This document shows, one piece after another, positions 9,353 to 17,318 of a DNA stretch of 64,000 bases (its first letter is position 1; the number at the start of each line of letters is the position of its first letter). The position numbers and the translations under genes were made by a program. Source of the stretch: GCA-2731375 sp964507245 (lineage in GTDB: Bacteria; Pseudomonadota; Alphaproteobacteria; GCA-2731375); contig CAZDQC010000001.1 in the NCBI GenBank assembly GCA_964507245.1, positions 1-64,000 on the forward strand, given 5' to 3'. The notes beneath the pieces are model-generated. The model worked only from the letters and a program-made list of their open reading frames with translations. It searched no databases and was not told where the DNA came from.

Positions 9353-9535
9353 TTACCTTATAGAACCGTAAAAAGCTGCGACCGCCTCATTGTGAGCCAG
9401 TAGAGCACTCTTCGTTTCGGTCGTTACCCTGTCGCCTTCCGCCAGGATGTTCGGCCTCACCCATTCGCATCCCGCCACCACCGGCGTCGCGGCGAACAGT
9501 ATGAGGGCGGTCAGGGTGGCGTTAAGGGTTGGCAG
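9353..9535 (-). CDS. Possible small lipoprotein frame downstream of EamA gene, no standard start
   Basis: After the EamA stop on the minus strand, an overlapping frame encodes a hydrophobic stretch (LTALILFAATPVVAGC). This resembles a lipoprotein signal with lipobox VAGC, followed by about 40 polar residues ending at TAA (9353-9355). Only non-standard starts such as CTG at 9535 are available before the signal. It may be a decayed gene or a translationally coupled small lipoprotein. I do not recognise a family. Confidence 0.2.
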   Translation of the reverse strand: MPTLNATLTALILFAATPVVAGCEWVRPNILAEGDRVTTETKSALLAHNEAVAAFYGSIR

Positions 9536-10415
9536 AACCTCTACTTTCCCTATGAAATATATAAATGCCGCTGGCGATCAACAGGGCGGCGCCCAACAAT
9601 GTCCAACGATCGGGTAGGTCGCCCCAGACGAGATAGCCGATGGCCACGGCCCAGAGCAGCGAGGAATACTTGAACGGCGACACCAGCGCCGCCTCGGCAA
9701 AGCGAAAGGTCTCGATTTGCAGAAAATGTGCGCCGCAGAGCAAGGCTCCGGCCAGGGTAAAAAGGCTCAGATCGACCGGGCCCGGCGGCTGCCAGCCAAA
9801 CGGCGCCATGACCGCACCGGCCAGGGTTACGCCCAGGGTGGAATAGAACAAGGTGACGCCCGAAGCCTCGCCGTGGGAGATGCGGCGGGTCAGAAGATCG
9901 CCGCAGGCGCCGGTCAAGGCCGCGCCGACGGGCAGCAGGACGACCCAACGCAGGCCATCACTGCCCGGCCGCAACATCACGAGGACACCGGCAAAGCCCA
10001 CCAGCACCGCCGTCCAGCGGCGCCAGCCCACACGCTCGGCAAGGATCGACGGCGCCATGGCGGTGACGAATATGGGTCCGACGAAGGTAATGGCGATGGC
10101 GTCCGCCAACGGCATCAGGCGCAGAGCCGAGACGAAGAAAAAGGTGCTAGCGATTATCAGGAGGGCGCGGATCAACTGCAATTTCGGATAACGGGCCCAG
10201 ACGATATGGAAATCCCGACGCCAGCACAACACCAGAGCGATGATGATCAGGGCCGCCAGGCCCCGGGAAAAGAGGATCTGGCCCAGTTCAAAGCCGCCGG
10301 CAACCCATTTCACCACGCCATCGTTCATGGTCAGCAGCAGGCTGCCGCCAACCATGCAGGCAATGCCCCAGCCTGGCGCCTCGATGCGGCCTGGGGGGCG
10401 AGAGCTACCCATCAT
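9522..10415 (-). CDS. EamA/DMT-family transporter
   Basis: This 297-residue membrane protein has about ten hydrophobic segments in two EamA repeats. The first begins at MVGGSLLLTMNDGVVKW, the second at about residue 155 with VVLLPVGAALTGACGDLL. Family members export or import small metabolites such as amino acids. The motif 'RALLIIASTFFFVSALRLMPLADA' (shown here only by its core LRLMPLADA) is typical of the RhaT/S-adenosylmethionine-carrier-like branch. Repeat copy 3 lies 69 bp before its start but faces the other way. By eye its GC content is high compared with the genes right of 10.6 kb. Confidence 0.88.
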   Translation of the reverse strand: MMGSSRPPGRIEAPGWGIACMVGGSLLLTMNDGVVKWVAGGFELGQILFSRGLAALIIIALVLCWRRDFHIVWARYPKLQLIRALLIIASTFFFVSALRLMPLADAIAITFVGPIFVTAMAPSILAERVGWRRWTAVLVGFAGVLVMLRPGSDGLRWVVLLPVGAALTGACGDLLTRRISHGEASGVTLFYSTLGVTLAGAVMAPFGWQPPGPVDLSLFTLAGALLCGAHFLQIETFRFAEAALVSPFKYSSLLWAVAIGYLVWGDLPDRWTLLGAALLIASGIYIFHRESRGSANP

Positions 10416-10483
10416 GCGCTGAAATTACCACTTATACCAAAGGTCCTTGATAGCGCTCATGGTGGGACCATAGCATCAAAGTC

Positions 10484-10613
10484 GCTGGGTACGATAACCC
10501 GTGGATGGTTGTCCAATGGTAGGCGCTAAACCGAATTTCGCCGCATTTAGACGAAACAAGAGAACGATAAAAACAGCCATTTTCGTAGGGTATGTTGTAT
10601 CAGTTCGATGTGC
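10484..10613 (+). repeat. Intergenic repeat, copy 3 (upstream of 2OG oxygenase gene)
   Basis: This is a diverged copy of the 8181 and 9117 elements, about three-quarters identical by eye. It starts at GCTGGGTACGATAA and ends at TTCGATGTGC. The palindrome has decayed to TTGTCCAATGGTAGGC, but the terminal GTAGGGTATGTTGTATC is unchanged. The conserved part is therefore the 3' block rather than the palindrome. It lies between the reverse EamA gene and the forward oxygenase gene. Confidence 0.75.
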
Positions 10614-10679
10614 GATATAGTTGTATCCGTGGCGCATGACGCCCCGCAGTGGATGCAGCTGACAAGGACATTTAATCAA

Positions 10680-11720
10680 ATGCATTTGTTTCAGGAACAG
10701 GCGGTCCAAGATTTCGACACCGCGTTGGCACAAATACCCATCATTGATCTAAGTTGTTATCTGGACGGCAAACCAGAGGCGTTAGAAGCCTTGGCGGCCG
10801 AAATCAAACACGCCTGTCAAACTATCGGATTTTTCTACGTTCAAAATCATGGAATACCACAGGATTTGATTGATAACACTTTTGTGCAGTCAAGGCGATT
10901 TCACGCCCTGCCCCTGGAAAGCAAAATGGCGTTGTCATTGGATGAGAACAACATCGGGTACATGCCCATGAATGCCTCGAAGCAGGCTCATTCCACCGTG
11001 CACAAGGCGACAACGCCAAACCAGAATGAATCTTTTTTCGTCACGCATGACCGAAGCCCGGATCATCCGGATGTCTTAGCTGGGACGCCCTTGCGCGGAC
11101 ACAACTACTGGCCCGATGGTTTGCCGGGTTTCCGCGAGGGGATCATGCGCTATTTTGCAGCCTTGAATGCCTTGGGGCAATGTCTGGTACGGCCGTTTTC
11201 CGTAGCTCTCGGCATGTCAGCGGATTTTCTTGATGACTATTTTACGGAAGAAAACAATGCCACGCTACGAATGCTGCATTACCCGCCCACTGAGATCAGG
11301 GATAACGACTTTGGTACGGCACCCCATACGGACAATTCTTTTATGACTATATTGGCCCGAGTGGACGTGCCAGGCCTCGCTATCCGCTTGCCTTCTGGGG
11401 AATGGCTGCCGCCGCCGTTGATCCCGGGCACTTTCCTAGTCAATATCGGAAATATCCTTCGGCGCATGTCTAATGATCGCTTTCTTTCCACTCCACACGG
11501 CGTGATCGTCGAAGGAAAGGATGACCGATACTCCCTGGCCTATTTTCACAGCCCCAACCCCTATCGGATGATTGAGGTTGCGCCATCCGGAATAGATGAC
11601 GAGCATCCACCAAAATACGAGCCACGTCTGTATGCCGATCTGATGAAAGAATTTTACGCCGCGAATTACTTCCACCAAAAAGATCATGGCGCTATTGAGA
11701 TGAAGAACCAATACGACTAA
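10680..11720 (+). CDS. 2-oxoglutarate/Fe(II)-dependent dioxygenase (isopenicillin N synthase family)
   Basis: This 346-residue protein has an N-terminal DIOX_N region (IPIIDLSCYLDG, then GFFYVQNHGIP) and a C-terminal double-stranded beta-helix. The iron triad is H216 and D218 (PHTDN) with H273 (STPHGV). The 2-oxoglutarate-binding R-x-S is R283 in DRYSLAY. Family members hydroxylate or desaturate small molecules. An upstream ATG at 10608 lies inside the repeated element. ATG 10680 has an AAGGAC site at suitable spacing and the expected N-terminus. An SDR gene follows 12 bp downstream with its own AGGAATT site, so the two form an operon. The substrate is unknown. Confidence 0.9.
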   Translation: MHLFQEQAVQDFDTALAQIPIIDLSCYLDGKPEALEALAAEIKHACQTIGFFYVQNHGIPQDLIDNTFVQSRRFHALPLESKMALSLDENNIGYMPMNASKQAHSTVHKATTPNQNESFFVTHDRSPDHPDVLAGTPLRGHNYWPDGLPGFREGIMRYFAALNALGQCLVRPFSVALGMSADFLDDYFTEENNATLRMLHYPPTEIRDNDFGTAPHTDNSFMTILARVDVPGLAIRLPSGEWLPPPLIPGTFLVNIGNILRRMSNDRFLSTPHGVIVEGKDDRYSLAYFHSPNPYRMIEVAPSGIDDEHPPKYEPRLYADLMKEFYAANYFHQKDHGAIEMKNQYD

Positions 11721-11732
11721 AGGAATTCAATC

Positions 11733-12512
11733 ATGGATTTAGGAATTGCAGGGCGGACAGCTATCGTATGTGCCTCAAGCCGAGGATTAGGTCGGGGCTG
11801 CGCCATGTCCCTTGCCGATAATGGCGTCAATATTATTCTCAACGGCCGCGACGAGGAGGCAACTATGGCCTCGGCGGATGCAATTCGTGCTGCTGCGGAT
11901 GTAACCGTTACGCCCGTATTAGCTGATGTTTCCACCAAGGACGGCCAGCAAGCACTTTTGGCCGCCTGTCCCAAACCGGACATTCTCGTCAACAATAATG
12001 GTGGACCACCGTTTAGGGATTTTCGTGAATTGTCCCGTAAGGATTTGCTGGATGGCGTGACCATGAATTTTGCTACGCCCATCGAATTGATCCAGGCAGT
12101 GATAGACCCTATGGTCGAGAGAGGTTTCGGGCGGATCGTTAATATTACATCCGTTTCGGTCAAGCGGCCGGTTTTTGGACTGGATCTGTCGTCAGGCGCC
12201 CGCGCCGGACTGACGGCATTTTTGGCGGGCGTCGCGCGTTCCGTTGCGCACCATAACGTTACCATAAATCATATCTTGCCAGGGTTTATAGACACCGATC
12301 GACTGCGCGGCGGTATCGCCTATAATGCACAGCAGAGCAACATTTCGACGGAAGAGGCGGCTGAACGCCAAGCTGGCCAAGTTCCCGCTAAGCGGTTTGG
12401 CACCCCAGAGGAATTCGGGGAGGCTTGCGCCTTTCTATGCAGCGCCCAAGCCGGTTATATCACAGGACATAGTTTGTTGGTGGACGGCGGTATGTTCGAA
12501 AGCAATTTTTGA
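11733..12512 (+). CDS. Atypical short-chain dehydrogenase/reductase (FabG-like, no YxxxK)
   Basis: This 259-residue Rossmann protein has a modified cofactor motif (ASSRGLGRG) and NNNGGPP in place of NNAG. Its active-site segment reads ITSVSVKRPVFGLDLSSGAR, so the usual Tyr-x-x-x-Lys is absent. A known SDR subgroup resembling beta-ketoacyl reductases has just this altered tetrad. Whether its members are enzymes of normal type is unsettled. The C-terminus (SLLVDGGMF) is the standard SDR ending. It is downstream of, and probably co-transcribed with, the 2OG oxygenase. It could act on the oxygenase product. Confidence 0.85.
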   Translation: MDLGIAGRTAIVCASSRGLGRGCAMSLADNGVNIILNGRDEEATMASADAIRAAADVTVTPVLADVSTKDGQQALLAACPKPDILVNNNGGPPFRDFRELSRKDLLDGVTMNFATPIELIQAVIDPMVERGFGRIVNITSVSVKRPVFGLDLSSGARAGLTAFLAGVARSVAHHNVTINHILPGFIDTDRLRGGIAYNAQQSNISTEEAAERQAGQVPAKRFGTPEEFGEACAFLCSAQAGYITGHSLLVDGGMFESNF

Positions 12513-12876
12513 GAACGAACCGCAAAATTATTGTGTGAGTACAGAATGGTCCGTAGGGAGCCGTTAACTTGAACTGGCCGAAGGAATTGGACCAGTAAAT
12601 CGCAGGAAATACTTCCGTGCCTGCTGGTATGAAGAAGAAAATATGGGCAAATGTCCAGGCTGCTAAACCGTATCAAGCCCTAGTATTGGAATGCCATTCC
12701 CGGGCGATGACTAGCACCGCCGCCAATGCCGGTGATCGCCGAATCTCTTTCTTGGAGAATTGTTCGCCGAAATTTTTTGCCACGGGCAATTCCAGACTTA
12801 TGATGTTGGTCTGTTCTGCAAACGGGCAAAATGGTATATTGGTTAATGCCAATAATTTCTATTGCGATGGAACCTA
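12513..12876. other. Non-coding stretch, 364 bp
   Basis: No convincing gene, RNA or terminator was recognised here. Short open frames lack ribosome binding sites and family resemblance. A GGCGATCACCGG-like partial inverted repeat occurs near 12710-12740, with no further support. Confidence 0.4.
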
Positions 12877-13524
12877 ATGACCGAATTTGATCTTTCTGTG
12901 ACTGATGCCTTGCTTTCAACGACCCGTGCCGTGCGCAAGCGGTTGGACTTTGATCGCCCGGTGCAGGCCGAGGTAATTAATGAATGCTTGGATTTGTCAC
13001 AACAGGCTCCAACGGGATCTAACCGGCAGGGCTGGGCCTGGGTCGTAGTGACGGATAATGAGAAAAAGGCCTCGTTGGGGGATATGTACCATCGCGGTGC
13101 CATGGCCTACCTAGACCAAGCCGAAAAGGACGCAGCCAACATGGATGACGGCGGCCAGACCAGCCGGGTCATCGACTCAGCGATCTATCTGGCGGATAAG
13201 ATGCAGAAGGTTCCGGTGATGGTGCTGCCCTGCATTAATATTGGTCAGATGCCGCAAAATCCACCGCGCACAGCCTGGGCTGGCCTTATGGGGTCGATAA
13301 TGCCGGCAGTTTGGAGTTTTCAGCTGGCCTTGCGGTCCCGCGGCTTAGGAACGGTGTTGACTACGCTGCATTTGGCTCACGAAAAGGAAGCGGCCGATTT
13401 GTTGGGAATTCCCGATAATTATATGCAAGTTGCCCTTTTGCCCGTCGGTTATACCAAAGGTACGGATTTTAAGCCTGCCAAACGCCCACCGATCAGCCGG
13501 ATTGTACATTGGGAACACTGGTGA
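12877..13524 (+). CDS. Nitroreductase-family FMN oxidoreductase
   Basis: The 215-residue product opens with the family FMN-binding stretch 'TTRAVRKRLDFDRPV'. LSQQAPTGSNRQGWAW supplies the phosphate/ribityl contacts. A later VLTTLHLAHE and 'PVGYTKG' end the fold. Such enzymes reduce nitro-aromatics, quinones or enones with NAD(P)H. The longer frame begins at TTG 12862. ATG 12877 is preceded by GGAACC and gives a normal start. Its 3' end overlaps the opposing LLM gene by 32 bp, so the two are convergent. Confidence 0.9.
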   Translation: MTEFDLSVTDALLSTTRAVRKRLDFDRPVQAEVINECLDLSQQAPTGSNRQGWAWVVVTDNEKKASLGDMYHRGAMAYLDQAEKDAANMDDGGQTSRVIDSAIYLADKMQKVPVMVLPCINIGQMPQNPPRTAWAGLMGSIMPAVWSFQLALRSRGLGTVLTTLHLAHEKEAADLLGIPDNYMQVALLPVGYTKGTDFKPAKRPPISRIVHWEHW

Positions 13525-14500
13525 ACCGATCCACCGACTGTTTTGCTTCGTCATAAGTCATGTCACCAAAGGCAAAGCGGCATAGAAAATAGTTAACACC
13601 GCTGGCAATGGCTTGGCGCAGAATTTCCTCGACAACATCGTCTGCCGTGCCGACGATGGCCTGACCCAGGTCGATCAGGTCGTCCAACTCTTCAGGAAAA
13701 TGTACATTAATGGGTTTCATACCGTTGCGGTCCCACAAAACATAAAAACTGTTACGCCAGACCGGATAAGCACGGCGCGCGATCGCCAGTGCCTCACGCT
13801 TAGTTTCAGAAATTACGATATGGCGGCTCATGCCCATTCGGGGCAAGGACGCTTCGTCTTGACCCAGGTCGCGCCATTCTTTGCGATAACGGTCAGTGAT
13901 CTGGCGGCTGCCTGCTTCGTCTCGGTTGGTAATGATGTTGACCGCCTTTTGTGCAGCCCAGACTGTGCTGTCGGGATGGGATAGCCCATACCAAAGGGGT
14001 GGATGAGGTCGCTGACGAGGCCAAAGGGTCAGCGGCATTTCGCGTACCTGGTAGTGATCGCCGCTGAATGTTAATTCTCCGCCCTTCAGACCCGCCAAGA
14101 TTAGGTCGAGAGCTTCCCTATACATGGCGGGGGCGATCTTGGGATCCAAGCCGAAATGCCCGACCTCGATAGGCGAGATACCGCGTCCCACGCCTAGCTC
14201 CAGCCGGCCGTCGCTCATCTGGTCTAGCATACAAATTTCTTCCAATAGCCGGATCGGGTGGTAAAGCGGCAGGCAATAGACCATCGGGCCGAAACGAAGC
14301 CGTTTGGTGCGTTGTGCCACCGCGGAGAGAAAAATGCCAGGCGAAGGCGCCGTGCCCAGCGGCGTGGCATGATGTTCCGCTAAATGATAAGAGTAAAAAT
14401 CGCCCTGGTCATAAACTTCCAACAATTTCAGTCGGTCCTCGTAGTGGGCCGCGAGATCCCGCTGATTCCAATCTAGATGGTCAAAGATACCAAATTCCAT
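13493..14500 (-). CDS. LLM-class flavin-dependent oxidoreductase (luciferase-like)
   Basis: This 335-residue TIM-barrel protein is of the bacterial luciferase-like monooxygenase class. It shows EFGIFDHLDW at the start, YHLAEHHATPLG (around 38-49), LRFGPMVYCLPLYHPIRLLE, and DGRLELGVGRGISPIE near 98-113. These are the usual F420/FMN-binding elements. The family includes alkanal and alkanesulfonate monooxygenases and F420 enzymes. FMN versus F420 cannot be decided here. It starts 3 bp after the stop of the racemase-fold gene, so the two are one operon. They may act in the same degradation route. Confidence 0.9.
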   Translation of the reverse strand: MEFGIFDHLDWNQRDLAAHYEDRLKLLEVYDQGDFYSYHLAEHHATPLGTAPSPGIFLSAVAQRTKRLRFGPMVYCLPLYHPIRLLEEICMLDQMSDGRLELGVGRGISPIEVGHFGLDPKIAPAMYREALDLILAGLKGGELTFSGDHYQVREMPLTLWPRQRPHPPLWYGLSHPDSTVWAAQKAVNIITNRDEAGSRQITDRYRKEWRDLGQDEASLPRMGMSRHIVISETKREALAIARRAYPVWRNSFYVLWDRNGMKPINVHFPEELDDLIDLGQAIVGTADDVVEEILRQAIASGVNYFLCRFAFGDMTYDEAKQSVDRFTSVPNVQSG

Positions 14501-14503
14501 GAT

Positions 14504-15262
14504 CTAGAAATCCGCCAAAAGACGACCCCATCCAGGGATCTTGTCGCTGATACCGTTTTGCCGTAGCGCATGCCAATATAACGCGGTGTTAATAGCAATT
14601 ACGGGTTTTTCCAGCCAACGCTCGGCTTCACTCGCCAGCTGCGCCATGCCCAGGTTTGTCCCGACCTGTATGATTGTGTCTACGCCGGGGCGGTTTACCT
14701 CTTGCATAGCATGACGCAGGGTCTGTTCGCCTTGCTCGGCGATATTCACAGGACTGGAGGCCTTAAGGCCAGTAAGCGCCACAATGTCAAAGCCGCACTC
14801 GCCAAAATAGTTGCGCACCCGTTCGTCCGCAACCGGCCAATAGGGTGTAATCACGCCCAGGTGCCGAGCGCCCACCGCTTCCAGTGCCGCGTGAGCGGCG
14901 GCCGAGCCCAGGGTCATAGTGCAGCTCGCCTTTGCCTCAAGCCGTTGCTGCAAGGCTTTGGCGCCGTCAGCACCGTCCCAGAAAGATTCAGCGGAAATGC
15001 CAATGATGATATGATCCACAAGGGCTGGTGTCAGGCCATCCACTGCATCGTCCAGGGTGGCCTTTATCTTGACCACGAGTTCCTCGAAATCCTCGTTGCT
15101 GTTTAGAGCCATGTTAGGGATCAGAAACCGCGCAGTATGGTTGGTCACACCCTGAGGTGCCATCATATGGAATTCCGGTTCGACAATGGTATTGGTGGCT
15201 GGAGTGACTACACCTAACTTCAAGCGCCAACCCAAGCGGTCTTGATGCCTCGTTATCGTCAT
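14504..15262 (-). CDS. Maleate isomerase / arylmalonate decarboxylase-family protein lacking catalytic Cys
   Basis: This 252-residue Asp/Glu racemase-fold protein begins with LGVVTPATNTIVEPE and MMAPQGVTNHTARF, as in maleate cis-trans isomerases and arylmalonate decarboxylases. These enzymes normally use one or two cysteines, in 'ACTSGSF' and 'SCTNL' motifs. Here the matching places read GISAESF and VGTNL, so both cysteines are replaced, by Ile and Gly. The fold motifs are otherwise intact (VITPYWPVADERVRNYF, IAINTALYWHALR). It is therefore probably a different chemistry or a binding role rather than a decayed gene. It is first in an operon with the LLM oxidoreductase. Confidence 0.85.
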   Translation of the reverse strand: MTITRHQDRLGWRLKLGVVTPATNTIVEPEFHMMAPQGVTNHTARFLIPNMALNSNEDFEELVVKIKATLDDAVDGLTPALVDHIIIGISAESFWDGADGAKALQQRLEAKASCTMTLGSAAAHAALEAVGARHLGVITPYWPVADERVRNYFGECGFDIVALTGLKASSPVNIAEQGEQTLRHAMQEVNRPGVDTIIQVGTNLGMAQLASEAERWLEKPVIAINTALYWHALRQNGISDKIPGWGRLLADF

Positions 15263-15496
15263 AATCGATTTCTCCGCTCGTCGATTGCGAATACATACAG
15301 TCTAAACGATAGGAAGCACTTTTCCGGCACCACCTCGTCTATATGGTACATGGGCCGTTCCAGTAGGGCCTTTGCTTCCGGTGGCGAGTTAGACGGAGGC
15401 ATGGAACATCAGATTTGTCATCGGAACACATGATCTCCGGCACCAGGACCAGCGCAATTCTGTTAACAAGGTGGGTGCTAGTTCTCAAGTCGGCTC

Positions 15497-16843
15497 CTAG
15501 CGCCGGCTAAGGATCACCGGCAATCCGTCCTTGGGTTTGGGAATTGGAATGGCTTGCCAGCGGTCTTGGTAACCCACCGGGAGCGTAATCCGAAAATGCT
15601 GAAGGAATTGATGTAGGAAGGCACGGACCTGCATGATTGCGAAATGCATGCCGATACATTTATGAGCACCGCCACCGAATGGCGTCCAGGCGAAACGATG
15701 GCCTCGATCCTCGGCCCGATTATCAGAAAAACGGTCGGGGTCAAATCGGTCCGGGTGGGTCCACCATGCCGGGTCCATGGCCACGAGACCTGGACTGACG
15801 GTTACGGATGTTTCTCCGGGTATCTCGTAGCCTCCAAATTCGAACGAGTGTTCAGCATAACGAGGCAGAAACGGTACGGGTGGACGATAGCGTAAAGCTT
15901 CCTTGAGTACCCGTTCGGTCAATTCCAACTTATCCAAATCATCATAAGCCAATTGATCCGAGCCCACGGCCATGACTTCCGCCCGCACGGCATCTTGCCA
16001 TTCGGGATATTGCGCTAAGGCCCAAATCATTGTGGTCAAGGCCGAGGTGGTGGTGTCATGGGCCGCCATAAGCAAAAAATTTAAATGATCAACAATTTCA
16101 TTGTCTGTAAAAAAAGCTCCGTCTTCGGATTCGGCTTTGCAGAACTGGCTGAACATATCGTTGCCGTTGCCCGCGCGGCGGGCCGGGATCAGTTCTCGAA
16201 AATAGTCCAACAGGAATGCCCTTGCCCTGACGCCGCGGCGCATCTGACTGCCGGGCCACGGACGACGTAGGATTGCCAAGGAGGCAGCTACTTCATCCAC
16301 AAACGCCTGGTTTATCCGTGAGGCGTCGGCCCCCATCTCTAATCCCAAAAAGACCGAGGCGCCAAGCTCCAAGGTCAGATCCTTAATTGCGGGATAGAAC
16401 TCAAACCGCTCTGAGGGTGTCCAGATCTGCAGGGTGGCGGCGATGCCTTGATTCAAGTGTTGCATGTAGTCCTGCATGGGCCGGGGCTTAAAGGCTACTT
16501 GCATGATCCGACGGTGGGCACGGTGATCCTCAAAATCTCGCAGCATCAAACCTTTTGGGAATAGCTTTTCTAGAATGTCCCAGCCATTCTTTGACGAGAA
16601 AATTCGCTCCCGATCCATTAGGACGTATTCCAAAGCGTCGGCACCATGCAAGACGACCGTCTCGCCGCCAAATGCGCTGAATTTATAAACGAGGCCATGC
16701 TCCTCGCGCCGGCTCTGGTGAAAGGCAAAGGGGTCCCGAAGAAATTCGAAGGTGCTTCCAAAAATCGGCATACCCATGTGGCCGGGTATATGGTCAAGCC
16801 GACCGGTCTTGGGTCCAGCCTTGATAGTTTCACTCAACGCCAT
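15497..16843 (-). CDS. Cytochrome P450
   Basis: This 448-residue P450 has all the signature parts. The I-helix oxygen-binding motif is AAHDTTTSALT and the K-helix ExxR is in EALRYRPP. The PERF-like region is PDRFDPDRFSD, and the heme loop FGGGAHKCIGMHFA places the thiolate at Cys396. No membrane anchor is present, as usual for soluble bacterial P450s that rely on separate ferredoxin partners. None are encoded nearby. The N-terminal 'IPGHMGMPIFGSTFEFL' resembles the CYP51/CYP120/CYP26-like branch. The substrate is unknown. The gene is alone on the minus strand, upstream of the racemase-fold/LLM operon. Confidence 0.93.
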   Translation of the reverse strand: MALSETIKAGPKTGRLDHIPGHMGMPIFGSTFEFLRDPFAFHQSRREEHGLVYKFSAFGGETVVLHGADALEYVLMDRERIFSSKNGWDILEKLFPKGLMLRDFEDHRAHRRIMQVAFKPRPMQDYMQHLNQGIAATLQIWTPSERFEFYPAIKDLTLELGASVFLGLEMGADASRINQAFVDEVAASLAILRRPWPGSQMRRGVRARAFLLDYFRELIPARRAGNGNDMFSQFCKAESEDGAFFTDNEIVDHLNFLLMAAHDTTTSALTTMIWALAQYPEWQDAVRAEVMAVGSDQLAYDDLDKLELTERVLKEALRYRPPVPFLPRYAEHSFEFGGYEIPGETSVTVSPGLVAMDPAWWTHPDRFDPDRFSDNRAEDRGHRFAWTPFGGGAHKCIGMHFAIMQVRAFLHQFLQHFRITLPVGYQDRWQAIPIPKPKDGLPVILSRR

Positions 16844-17318
16844 AATTGGTGGTCCCCTTGAACGCTTGCGGCAACAATAGAATATGAAACTATTTTATTC
16901 ATTATCAAGGCGTAACCCAACAAATCTAGAGTAATTCATGGTACGAGGTGAAGACGATGTTAGGTTGCGTTTGGTCTCTAGCCGATGGCAGAGGAGCGCG
17001 AACTAAGCTGTCTGATCGCCACTGTCGGACCGAGACTTAACCCATGGTAGCGCCGTTGAGAAAAGGCATGATGCTTAACGTTTGGATCGAAGACCTGGTG
17101 GTAAGCTGAAAGAAATAGGTATGGACCAAATAGTCTATTTCCTTGCATCTACAGGACGCTTGGTATCGAGCTGGTAAATTGAAATGCGGTAACCAAAATT
17201 ATTCAGCTGGACCCAGAGCACAATTTGTTAATGTCGGCAGTTATTTCTGTAAGCGGCTCTTGGCATCTGGTTTCAAGGCGTTGATGATATAGGCTGTTTT
17301 TCGGAGAGGAAAATCATC
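16844..17318. other. Divergent intergenic region, 475 bp
   Basis: This lies between the reverse P450 gene and the forward SDR gene, so it should hold both promoters. No gene or convincing hairpin was seen. A GGAGAGGAAA ribosome binding site for the SDR gene lies at its right end. Confidence 0.5.

Noticed and set aside
9717..10529. 270-residue open frame on the plus strand opposite the EamA gene
   Set aside because: It is low-complexity (Gln, Gly, Arg, Asp rich), antisense to a well-supported membrane protein, and arises from GC-rich codon bias.
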